DNA from: Geosiphon pyriformis
Taxonomy: Eukaryota > Glomeromycota > Glomeromycetes > Archaeosporales > Geosiphonaceae
Direction of reading: 5' to 3'
Assembly (NCBI GenBank): GCA_016748015.1
Contig: JAAOMT010000749.1
Span: 1-64,000, forward strand
Length of the DNA: 64,000 bases
Shown: one piece after another, positions 10,949 through 21,181 of the stretch
Numbering within the stretch: position 1 is the stretch's first letter
How the letters are laid out: each line of letters starts with the position of its first letter
Translations under genes and position numbers: made by a program
Notes under the pieces: generated by a model
Database searches by the model: none
Seen by the model: only the letters and a program-made list of their open reading frames with translations
Told to the model about the DNA's origin: nothing

Positions 10949-13486
10949 TTATAATTTTGAGGCATCACATACCGATTTTCGACTTATTACAAGATTTTTT
11001 TTCATTTGTTGGACTTCAGAAGGGGTGAAATTGCATTCTTGGGTTAGATATGTATCAACGCTACCGTATTTTGAATTGAAAGCTTCTAAGGTTAAGAACA
11101 TTGATTCATATCTATGGTAAAAGGTTAAGCTCATTGAACATTAATCTATTTTATCAAAGGGACTGATATGAAAATATATCACTTACTTTGAATCCATAAT
11201 TTTCCCAATAAAAAACTTATTTGAGGTATCGGCTAGCTTTTTTGGATTCATTTCTGAAAAAATATCAAGTAATCAAAGAATGGCTTGGTACTTTGTAGAG
11301 AAAATCAAAAAAATCTTCATTCAAAACTCACTACGCATATTAGACTGAGTAATTTCATATTCTCGTGCAATAGTCTCCTCATCTACACCAGCAAGTTTTA
11401 ACAGTAACATACATGCAACTCCAGTTCGATCTTTTCCCGCAGTACAATGAATTAGCAAAGGCGAGGCTGGATCGTTCAAAATATGTTCAAATACTTTTCT
11501 GAATGCATTTTTGGCTTCCAATAAGATATTCATATATGCTAGGTGGTTTAAATCAACTTATGGTTATTCTATAATTATAAATAAAGTTTTGGAAACAATA
11601 TATAATATTGGGTTCTAGATTTCACCTTTTGAAAAACCTTCAGGTCCTTCGAAGTATAGATTCCATTTTTCGAATAATGCTTCAGGCGAGTAATCCTCTT
11701 CTACAAATGCTGGGGCATGTATTCGTGTAATTCCTTCAATTTCTCTGTTTTCGAAAGAGATTAGCATCCCTAGTCTTGAAATCCAAAAAGTCAAGAGATA
11801 TCCTGTGTTGAGCTTACTTTGAACCCATCATCTTAATCTCTGGATTTGAACGAAAATCAATTATTTTCTGGATATTAAGTCGCTGTATTGTGTCAATCCC
11901 ACTATTGGAAATGCGTGAGAGGCTATCATTCCAATTTCCAAATGTGAGTTATTTGGTATCAAATTCAGAAATTAAATTCAAATAAACACCTACTTGCCAG
12001 ATCGAAACACAAATCTTTCCCGAAAATATATTTCTTCTGGTTCATCAATAAGATTCAGGCACCTCCAACCACCCAAATCACGAAAATTACGTACGCCATC
12101 TACATATATATTTCGGGGTATTTTCGAAATTAACCATCGATTTTTTCGGATAAATTGTTGCGAAAGGGATTTAGGTGCAAAGTATTCAGTTATGATTTTT
12201 ATAACTTCGTCGGAATGTTTAGTGTAATTATGGTCAGCACCAGATATGAGATGAAGGGTGTGATTTGAAATCAGATTTGCATAAATTGCCGCGTCGTTTA
12301 CCGGCACTAACTGCAGCGAGATATCAAGATTGAACATGTTTTGTTAAAATGTTTTTGGTTGGATCAATTCAATCTAAAAATTGGTATAAAAATGATTTTC
12401 CCTTACTTCATCAGTAGTGCCATGAATTGTGAAAACAGATATATTATCAGGGATATTCTCAACTAGTAGAGCAATTTACGGAAGTTATTGCAATTAATTT
12501 TTCTTTACTCCATTTACCTAAAAAACAAACTCGTAGTTTCCCAACCCCTTAAAAGGACCTCTTATCTTACCAAGATATGTAGGAATCGCCATATAATTTT
12601 GCAACTCCTCTTTCTTAATTTTCCAATCAAAAACTTTTCCTCGCAGTTTAATCTTTGAAACAATTTCCCCATTAGCTTCAATTTCTTGTAATTCTTCTTT
12701 AGAATATTTTTTCATGATTGCCGATAAATCATAGCGAGCTGATATGTTTATTATGTGTGGGATTTTTGGGCTGACTTTAGCGGCATATTGTAACGCTGTT
12801 AAAGCGCCTGGGTTTTACAGGGCGAGATGTATGGTTGGATTTTATGAGATAGTGTGAGTAGGAATTAGACCAATTTGAAAGACATATTCTAGAGTTTACT
12901 TTTAATTAAAACTGAGCTATTTGCTCACCTTTCGAATGTCCAATTATAGCATAAATCTGATATCGAAATTCTTTTTGCAAATATTCGACGACAGTAGAAA
13001 TATCGACCAAATCATCCTTTATATTTTCAAGAGCCAAAAGACAAAAAAATCACTCGATAAATTTTTTTGATCTGATATCATCGAAAATTGAAACTAAGCA
13101 ACCTGTAGACTGTAATAAAATAATTCTCCATCACTTTCTCCATTACCACGAAAATCAAATCGAAATGTGTCGAAAGATAAAGTTTTTGCCAAGTTTTCAA
13201 GAAACAGATAATTTTTGTGACCTATTGAGGGATTCTCTTTTTAGTGCATAATTTCTGTAATTAATATAGAAAAACTAAGACTCTTACCTAATAAACCATG
13301 ACAAATAATCCCAACTTTTGCACCTTTAATCGTTGTTTTCGTGGCAGTTTCATTGCGTTCTAAAATCCCTACGATATTTTGTCCCAAGGAATTTTTGATG
13401 TGCAATTCCAAAGATTTGGCAAGATCCGAAGACTGACCAAGGTAAATTTCAGGAGCAGGAAATTTAGTTTTTATTTTAGACATCAT
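10949..13486 (-). CDS. Alpha/beta hydrolase - PTP-like phosphatase fusion
   Basis: Eleven exons joined by hand (13486-13288, 13221-13103, 13016-12929, 12807-12571, 12462-12407, 12310-11994, 11922-11818, 11744-11626, 11538-11332, 11253-11187, 11111-10949) give 558 aa with phase closing at every junction. Residues 1-265 are an alpha/beta hydrolase of the Hydrolase_4/S33 type: oxyanion HG in ICHGLLG, FRFDFRGNGES, nucleophile GHSKG (Ser134), probable Asp232 in HGTTDE and His260 in GADHN. Residues about 285-558 match the tyrosine phosphatase family 3 fold: VRNFRDLGGW, RLNIQKIIDFRS and a P-loop HCTAGKDRTG with Cys445 and Arg451. A single exon (12310-11994) spans the end of the hydrolase and the start of the phosphatase, so the fusion does not depend on a splice guess. 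Likely cytosolic; substrates (ester or lipid, phospho-lipid or phospho-Tyr) are unknown. The exon 3 acceptor is the least certain junction. Confidence 0.85.
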
Positions 13487-14375
13487 CTAAATGAGGAAGA
13501 GGATTATAAAAAGGTTTAGGGTAATTGGGTGGTAAATAACAGAATCCAGTTTTATAAATGATGATCCGAAAAGGGACTCGTGATCGAGAACAGTATAAAG
13601 ATGCGTCCCTTAATCTCGAGATGACCACAATAATTGGGGAAAGATTGGATACATTATTAAAGATATTTATCGTTTTGGAATTCATTTTGGAAATTTGGGA
13701 TTAATTTAAATTATTAATCAAAAATGCAAATTAGGAAAAACATCCTGATGGCTCTATTCTATGCTTGTCCCAAAATGTGAGTTGAGATAATTTCTGAAAA
13801 TGTCCTATACTTCAAACAAAATACAAAGCTTTTGGACTGAAACGGGTTCAAATCATGAATAAGATTTTCTTCTGAAAAATTTGTCAAATATCTGTTATTA
13901 AAATATATCTCTTATATTGTCTCAAAACCTGTATTTATTTTTAATTTCACGAGATGCCTAAGAACTAAATTTCAAAATTTACAACTTTTTAATAGATTAA
14001 AGCTTTGCACTCAAATCAACGTTGGATGATTCGAAGAATTTCGTAATTAGATAGAAGGTGCCTTGCATATTGTTTAATTATTTCACAGGGCAACAGGGAT
14101 AGGAGAATTATCGTTTGCCTAAAAAACGAATACTCACTAAATTGAAAAATTAAAATTTTCTTCATCACTCACTCATGTATCATTGTTTATTAAAAGTGAG
14201 CATCCAAATAATTCGAATCCTTGGAAGGGAGTTAACACCTGAGTTGACCAGGAACTCACGAGCGGTGTTCTAGATCAGTTTTCAATTGATTGATCCGTCC
14301 AAACCCTTTAGCTCTCCATCAAAAAGCCTCATTCACATCTTTTTCCACGCCAGTTACAAAATTTTTAAGATTGGT
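13487..14375. other. Intergenic region
   Basis: The promoter side of the minus-strand fusion gene. A 69-codon reading frame at 13476-13685 (-) overlaps the gene start in another frame and was not accepted. No motif was recognised. Confidence 0.35.
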
Positions 14376-14860
14376 CTATTTCCACATCGCATCCGAGAAC
14401 TCCAATTCACCAGCTTTGAGTGATAACAGAGATGCTTTTCGTTTATTTTTGAGTAAATCAAAATATCCACAATTATACTTTGATGTCAAATTGATTTAAC
14501 TGTGTACATGGCCCAAAGAGCGGATTTCATGTAAAATTCAATAGCTTTTTTGTTATTTCTGTAAAGTCCATAGATCCGGCCGACTTGATTTGCCGCAAAA
14601 GTATCACCAGCAGTGGCTGCAATTTGATAAAATTTGAACTTTGATTCTTAATTGTGAGGATCTATTGCGTATTGATGAAAGAAACCACGCAGACAAACTC
14701 AGTCTGCAATATGTATAATGAGTGTTGCATGGATATCTTGGGTCGATTTTTCGATAGATTTACAATATTCAGAGATTCTATTGACCTTGACAAAAATTTG
14801 CTTTTGAGATTCCAAGTTTGGAGATATTAATAATTGGATAGATGAAATTCCAGCTTTCGA
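14376..14860 (-). pseudogene. Decayed Sel1-repeat gene fragment
   Basis: The minus-strand translation shows Sel1-type sequence, for example LRGFFHQYAI, FYQIAATAGD, AANQVGRIYGLYRNN and KAIEFYMKSA. It is broken by in-frame stops at 14699-14701 (TGA), 14648-14650 (TAA) and 14486-14488 (TGA), and continues in another frame (KAGELEFSDAM) to a stop at 14376-14378. No kinase domain was seen upstream, although Glomeromycotina Sel1 arrays often follow one. It is best read as a relic related to the Sel1 genes elsewhere in the window. Confidence 0.6.
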
Positions 14861-17357
14861 AAAATATATCTTTTATTATTATTTAAAAAACTCATTTCAG
14901 CACATAAGCGTTGGTTTTAAGGCTCGACGCTAGTCTCGATTGTACAAACCAAATGATACAAAAGAATACTTTACTATTAAGCTTTTTGAATGGGTATATT
15001 AATTAATATTCTTTTAATCAGTCTTCTTTAATTCAGTCAATATTAATTGAATGAAATTTAACAGTTATTTTCGTTTCTTTTTCTTGATTTGATGGTTCGG
15101 GAACTTTTTTGATTTTATGGTAAAAACATTGAAGTTTTCAAAAATTTTGGATTGTTTATTGAATTTAATGGTCTAGCTCTTCGGACACCTTGTTTATGAC
15201 AAGAGAGAAAAATACTGATTTCCCCACTCATCAAAAACTAATCAAAAGGCTAAGAATATATATTTTGAATTTAAAAGTTGCATTGTTATGTGATTGGCAG
15301 CTTGTTTTTTTTTGTTTCTGTCATATTCACTTGAAAACTCCCGACTTGCATCAGCCAAGTCAAAAAATCTTTTTAAGAAACTAAGTGGAAACCTTTTATT
15401 GTAATTCTTATAGAAAATCTTAACTTATTGGTGCTTGAAGTTCTTGCAGTTTATATCGTGGTAATTTAATTATCTTTTATGCAGCATCATAAAAACTTTT
15501 GCTTGACAATCCCTATTATTACTTATTATTTGCTGTCGCAGTTTCCAGACTGTTGTCCTAAAATGGTAAGTAATAAAAGCATTTCTCTTTTTTGTTCGCT
15601 TTATTATTCTCTTCCATCAATGTTGTTTTGATTAAAATGGTAAGTAATAAAATTGCTAATTTTTTCTTGTTCTTTTTTTTTTACTTTTCCCATTCCATCT
15701 TTCTTTTTTTGTTGTTATCACTGTATTTATCATCTTCATTGTCTTTATCATCATTATCTTTTGCCACCATCCTCTTTTCAATCAGTGCCTTGATTAATAC
15801 AATCTGGATCATAAAAGTTACTCTTTACTGTCATCATTATTTTGATTGCTGCCTTGATCTGAAAGAATTAGAAAAAAAAAGTACTCATTGCCATTACCAT
15901 TTTTTTGTTCTTATTTTTTATTGTTATTATCACCATTATTTTGCTATCACCTTGGTCTGGAATTAAAAATTTAATATTTTTGATTACATTTTTTTCTTGA
16001 CTTTCTATCTCATTTTTTTTCTTTCTTTCTCTACTTGTCATTATTTTTATTTTTTAAAAATCTTGTAATTACTTACTTTATTGCTTCTTGTACCAAATTT
16101 CCAATAAATTGTAATAGATTGATTAAGAATTAATTTAGTCACTTTTTTTAATGTATTTATCTACACATTAGACAACCAAAAAATTTAGCATATTATTACA
16201 TCATTAGCTGAAACAAGAAAATATCATTGTTAAAATATCTCTATTTGGCATTTATCTTCATGATATTTCCACTTTTTTTTAAATTTTCAACCTATAAGCT
16301 TTTTAGTAATATTGAATTAGGCATTAATTTTAAATGTTCTGAATCTGAATAAACAAGTTGTAATTATTAATTATGATTATTTTTGTTGTTTTCTTTTATT
16401 TTGATAAGTTAATCTTAATGAACCTAAATTGGCTAAGAATATTTTTTAATATTGTTTTTACTTGTGGAATACAAGAATAGAAAACAGTCAAAAGCATTAA
16501 ATTAAAAAAACAAAATAATATTATAGAAAAAGTTGGTTAAAGCCTATAATTATTTAACAAAACCGTGGTTTTAATTATTTTAAGTAAATAAAAGTTTTAT
16601 GAAACTGTTATTTTTTTAAACATGTTTTTATAAAGTTGCTTTAGCTCAGTTTTTATTAATATTATAAATAAAAAAAATAAAGTACTAAATACACAAAATA
16701 AAGTTAATAAACATAATATAAATTATTTTTTCTTTTGTTTTTATAATACATCACATTACATTATTGTAATTTATGTTTATATTTTTACATTTTATTAATA
16801 TATAAATATGTATATTGGTATAAACTCATTTTCAGTTTAATAATAATAAACATCTATTATAATTTTTTTATTTTAAAACAAAAAATAATTTTATTTGTAT
16901 AAAATTAAATCTGATAGCAAACTTCTTTGAATTTATAGTATGCAAAAATAAGTTCACAAAACCCAAGCAAATAGTTTATTTATGTAGTTTTTATAAAAAA
17001 AATAAGCAAAATTGATTAGCAAAATATTAAATATATTGTTCATATTTTTATTTACATGAACAATTAAAATTTTACAAAAAAACAAATTGGTACAATCAAC
17101 TTTCAGATGCAAAAAGAATAAGACTAAAAGTCTTGATGAAAAATATTTACAAAATATGTTCATAAAAAGATTATTGCTTTTTTTACTTACAAATTTGATG
17201 CTATTATTATTTTTCTTTTTAAGATATCAAATATAATGAACCGAAAAACAATGAAAATTATGCAAAAGATGCTTGGCTGAGCACATTATTAATTTTCACA
17301 ATGTTTAATAGCCAAAGCAGAGAAATTGGAAGTTTGTGTTATTATCTGAAATGAAGC
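14861..17357. other. AT-rich intergenic region with pyrimidine-rich tract
   Basis: Mostly extremely AT-rich and non-coding. Between 15540 and 15960 the plus strand is strongly T/C-rich with TCATTATCAT-like words, giving a spurious 124-codon frame of Ser/Leu/Phe/Tyr. Within it a segment starting AAAATGGTAAGTAATAAAA is duplicated (15560 and 15635). From 16000 to 17340 no coding signal is seen. Confidence 0.4.
15560..15720. repeat. Imperfect tandem duplication, about 75-bp unit
   Basis: The word AAAATGGTAAGTAATAAAA occurs at about 15560 and again at about 15635. Each copy is followed by a T-rich stretch containing TTGTTC and then a CCATC-ending segment. Two imperfect copies of one unit are visible; nothing suggests a gene. 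Confidence 0.45.
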
Positions 17358-17640
17358 TTATATGTTCAAAACTTGTATCTGGTCTTTGACAGTCCCAATT
17401 CCATAATTATAACACCACGTCTGAAAAATCAAAAGCTCAAAAAGTTTGAGCCAATCTACCCAAATAATTTCCCAAATTAAAAATAAAATACGTGAGCTTA
17501 CAAGTTGGTTTTGTCCAAAAGAATCATTATCATCAGCTGATATTTTATACCAAGCCAATGCTTCTTTTTGATTAAGCAGTAGACTGGCGCATATTGCTAT
17601 GTAACGTTGAATTATTAAAAGATCAAAAATGACTTCTAAT
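17358..17640 (-). pseudogene. Sel1-repeat gene fragment with intron
   Basis: Two pieces, 17640-17502 and 17420-17358, flank an 81-nt GTAAGC..TTCAG intron and join in phase. They read QKEALAWYKISADDNDSFG, then CYNYGIGTVKD, which is a Sel1 repeat boundary (YxxxA..xxxxxxQxxLGxxYxxGxGxxxD). There is no start codon or further repeats, and the fragment ends at a TAA. It is best read as a truncated relic; the retained intron shows that it derived from genomic, not reverse-transcribed, DNA. Confidence 0.5.
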
Positions 17641-17803
17641 AATGAATTTATTTTTTGAAGCTAATCAGACATCCATTGGATTACTTTGAAATCATCCCCC
17701 GTTTTATAAACACAGTCACTATAAATTCATAAAACTAATACTAGCAAGAGACGGCTAACTAAAAAGCACCTAATAAAACAGTAAATTAGCAATTTGATTT
17801 TTC

Positions 17804-18439
17804 CTAAACTATTACCAAAGTCAATAGCTCCCAAGTTAAGGCTCTATATTCTTGGGGTTTGCTATCTATTAGTCTCTTTGCTTCATCAATTCTCGACGCA
17901 ACGGTTTTTTCTAGCGCTCCCAATATATCGAAATCAATCAACAACAATTTTATTTCTGGGTCACCTCTAAAATTAACCTTGTATGTACTACGATCCGGTC
18001 TTTCATCGGTGACTGTTACCCAGCCAAGACAAGCCCAAACTACATAAAAAGAACCCGATTGATAGGAACCGTAAGTATTTAGTTGAATACGCTCCACATT
18101 TCTGCCACCAACGCTAGGCCAGTATGGAAGTTTTTGATAATATTTCTCGTGCACATGGTTAGCTAAGTCCTTTCTTGCATCTCTTAATACTTCACGGAAA
18201 TCTCCTCGATCGCGACTTTTTAGTTTCGCACAAAGTTCCTCAACGTAAGCTTCAATTTTATCGTGATATTGTTTCCAAACTTTAACGCCATCATCGTGTC
18301 CTGTGTGAGGAACATTGAACTCATAATTAAAATGGTAGCCGCTTAAAGCACCTGTCACTTTTAGATATGCTACGGTTCCACTCCTATTGTAGTCAAAAAG
18401 TTCCGCAATAGATGGATATCGACTGCGTAATGCCGCCAT
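17804..18439 (-). CDS. Unrecognised 211-aa protein, GC-richer than surroundings
   Basis: A continuous frame starts at ATG 18439 (MAALRSRYPSIAELFDYN). Codon composition is visibly richer in G/C than flanking DNA. The sequence is globular, with mixed alpha and beta character, and with Trp/Tyr-rich segments (YYQKLPYWPSVGG, FYVVWACLGWVTVTDE) and charged helices. No signal peptide or membrane segment is evident. The last residues (LTLVIV) may be intronic: a GTAATA donor near 17810 and a TTAG acceptor shortly downstream would give a different short tail. I do not recognise the family. The different composition could mean strong selection or a foreign origin. Confidence 0.6.
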   Translation of the reverse strand: MAALRSRYPSIAELFDYNRSGTVAYLKVTGALSGYHFNYEFNVPHTGHDDGVKVWKQYHDKIEAYVEELCAKLKSRDRGDFREVLRDARKDLANHVHEKYYQKLPYWPSVGGRNVERIQLNTYGSYQSGSFYVVWACLGWVTVTDERPDRSTYKVNFRGDPEIKLLLIDFDILGALEKTVASRIDEAKRLIDSKPQEYRALTWELLTLVIV

Positions 18440-20450
18440 TTATTTGAGCAGACCGAGCAACCATCAATGCTGAGTCATCAACTACGGAGATGTATCTCTT
18501 CTTAGTTGAAATTATCTTAATTGAATCAAAGTGACGAAGAAGTTTGTATTTCGAATGGATAAATTTTATTATTAAAAAAATTCAAAGTTAAATAACTTTT
18601 TCCAAACATTAGCCTTATAAATTTACTTTATAAAGATGTGCTAGCATCAACAAGTAAAGCAGGTAAGTGTGGATTTGTAAAAAAAAGATATCATCAACAG
18701 CTTTAATTGATTTGCTTTTGATTTTTTTTAGACAAAATCTGTAATTTTCATTTTTAAAATATTTTATTATTTTCATAAATCTCTGTTTAATAGAGAACCC
18801 AGTTTGAGACAAAGCAATCGTATATGCTCTTAAGATTTGCCAAAGTGTCTGTCTATTCTTCATGTTATAACCAAAGTTTATTTGAGAGTTGAGCGTTTTT
18901 AAAAGATACTTTGATAACTTTATAAAAAACCGTCTCTCTCTTTCGATTTTAAAAAAAATGACTTCTTTAAATTGAACGAAAGAATTTCTACTTTTATTGT
19001 TCTCCTATTTATTGTAGCTCTTGGACATTTATAGTTTAATATTGAAATACTTAAAAATTTTCTCGACCCAAAGAAGTTTCATAAATATTTTAAGATTTTG
19101 AATTTTTTGCTGGTTGCAAATGTTCCTTTCCGGATGAGATTTTCCAACGTTATTATTTTAAAAAGTTACTTCAAAGCTTTTTGTTTATCAACCGAAATCT
19201 AATTTCTCAATGGAAATAATTGATAATTTTACACAATATTTAGTTTTAGAACCTGTTTTTTTCAAAGTTATTTTCTTTTCTTTGAAGTTAATGAGAGTGA
19301 CTATTAATCATCAAAAAATTTTATAGAAGCCTTTTAAAAAATTTCAAAATACTTTTTTGACAGAACAGAATTTTTCCGAGGTTAGAAAATATTGTTGAAA
19401 GTTTGATAAATATGCTCCGAAGTGTGTTGAATTTGTGGGAGGAAATTCAAAGATAAAAATTTTTTAACTAATTTCTGTAGAGCTTGAAATGTTAATTCTT
19501 AGGTCGAGAGAATAATGAGTTGAGTTGGTACTTTAATAACTAAAATTAAATTTCTGTCATAGAAAAAAACAACGAAAGAAACACTTTGTTTATTGATATG
19601 ACAAAAAGATGTAAACAATTATTCATCACCACCAAACGATCCAAATTCTTAATTTGAGATTTACCAAATTTATTATTGAACCTAGTAATTGAGTTGATTT
19701 CGGAGATCCGTTTTGAATATATCAGATATAACGGTGATATATTGATGATCATTCACTTTCAAGGCTTCTTTGTACAAATACATCAAGATTCACTTACTTT
19801 TTTGTTAAATTTAATTCGATTTTATTGAAAAAACAAAAAGCAGGATATTGAGGCCTTTTTAATTCAATTTTTTGAGATTCTCAATTTATAACTTTCGTTA
19901 CATTACCAAGAGCTCTCTATTTATGATAATAATTTTATAAAATTTTTGTTATAATAATATTTAATGCAAGCCAAATCAAGAAATTTAAAAAATGGTTCAA
20001 TTTTTTTTTAATGGAAATTCTTAAAAACTTTTAATCTTATGCACATAAATAATATTCTTAAATTAAAGCTCAAAAAATTAATATATTTTCAGCATTTAAT
20101 TTACGAAAAAATTTAATTTTAAAAAAACATTTTGAAATACTGTGTTAGGCAATTTTTTTTATTCAACGACAAGTTCGAAATGCCAAGAGATTTTATTAAA
20201 AAACTATATTTTTGATTCTGTACATCCTCAACACTCAAATTATGCTTTTTCCGAACACAATGGTAACTTTTTGATAACAAGTATGATAAAATATACGTCA
20301 CACATTGAATGTTAATTTAGAAATTTCTATTTTAGTAATGTTTTGTATGCGTTAAACTTATAGCTTGCAGATTTCAATGACATTGTTATGAAGTCATGAA
20401 AAACTCACTAGAGCTTGACTCAAACCCTTCATTACGGGTGTTCCTTTTTC
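18440..20450. other. AT-rich intergenic region
   Basis: About 2 kb of low-complexity AT-rich DNA. Frames of 60-82 codons at 18615, 19546 and 20119 (all -) are Lys/Ile/Phe/Asn-rich and were judged chance frames. Confidence 0.4.
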
Positions 20451-20554
20451 TATTTTATTTTATTTTACTTTATTTTATTTTATTTTACTTTATTTTATTT
20501 TATTTTACTTTATTTTACTTTATTTTATTTTAGTTTACTTTATTTTATTTTAGT
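20451..20554. repeat. Pentanucleotide microsatellite (TTTAT/TTTAC)
   Basis: About 20 consecutive 5-bp units alternate TATTT, TATTT and TACTT-like forms, producing a higher-order 10-bp pattern TATTTTATTT/TATTTTACTT with a few A-to-G changes near the right end. Confidence 0.9.
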
Positions 20555-20623
20555 TATTTAACAGTTACTAAACCAATATGCAGGTTAAATATTGCATTTT
20601 TCCAAAAACGCTTGAGCAGAGCA

Positions 20624-20785
20624 ATGAAACTTCTTGAGAAAATCCTAGCAATCGTTTTAGTTCAAGGAACCTTAAAATGCCAATCCTCTCCATATATTCA
20701 ATGTGTGAAAATGCAAGGCAAGTTGGCTAAGATTGTGAATCAGAATACAGGTCAAATTAAGTGCTTTAGACCACCCTATTATTGA
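20624..20785 (+). CDS. Possible tiny secreted protein (53 aa)
   Basis: A 53-codon frame from ATG 20624 to TGA 20785 begins MKLLEKILAIVLVQGTLKC, a plausible signal peptide (Lys-containing n-region, hydrophobic core, Cys at the end), followed by a short mature part with two further Cys and a basic tail ending PPYY. Base composition is less AT-rich than the flanks. It could be a small secreted protein or a first exon of a longer gene. No family was recognised, and a chance frame cannot be excluded. Confidence 0.35.
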   Translation: MKLLEKILAIVLVQGTLKCQSSPYIQCVKMQGKLAKIVNQNTGQIKCFRPPYY

Positions 20786-21181
20786 ATCTACACATTTTAC
20801 TCAGTTATCAGAATAGAAAGTTTGAATATATAAAAATTTTTAACTCTATTTTATCTCTATAACCGGAAAAGCACGCTCAAAGTAATTCCGACATCATGTA
20901 ACTTCAAAACCTTATATCAGGAATTGGGTATGAATTAACTAACAATTTTTCTATCTAAATTAATATCATCAAGATTAATCTTTAATGAATTTCCCAGCAT
21001 TGGCGTTGTTCCCCTTTTTCTCAAAAATTAATTGCAAAAATAGGTTCATTCTTTTCATTAATAATCATCTTACACAATTGATTAAGGTGGGACAATAAAC
21101 CCCCTCTCAAGTACTTACCTATGAAATCGTGGAACCTATTGTATCACCTCATTCTATTAAACATCAGAGCCAAAAAAAAAT
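20786..21181. other. Intergenic, upstream of the double-pseudokinase gene
   Basis: AT-rich with no coding signal. It presumably contains the promoter of the downstream 17-exon gene. Confidence 0.35.

Noticed and set aside
15592-15966. 124-codon plus-strand frame rich in Ser, Leu, Phe and Tyr
   Set aside because: It arises from a pyrimidine-rich, partly duplicated non-coding tract; no motif, no codon structure and frequent TTT/TCA/TTA runs.
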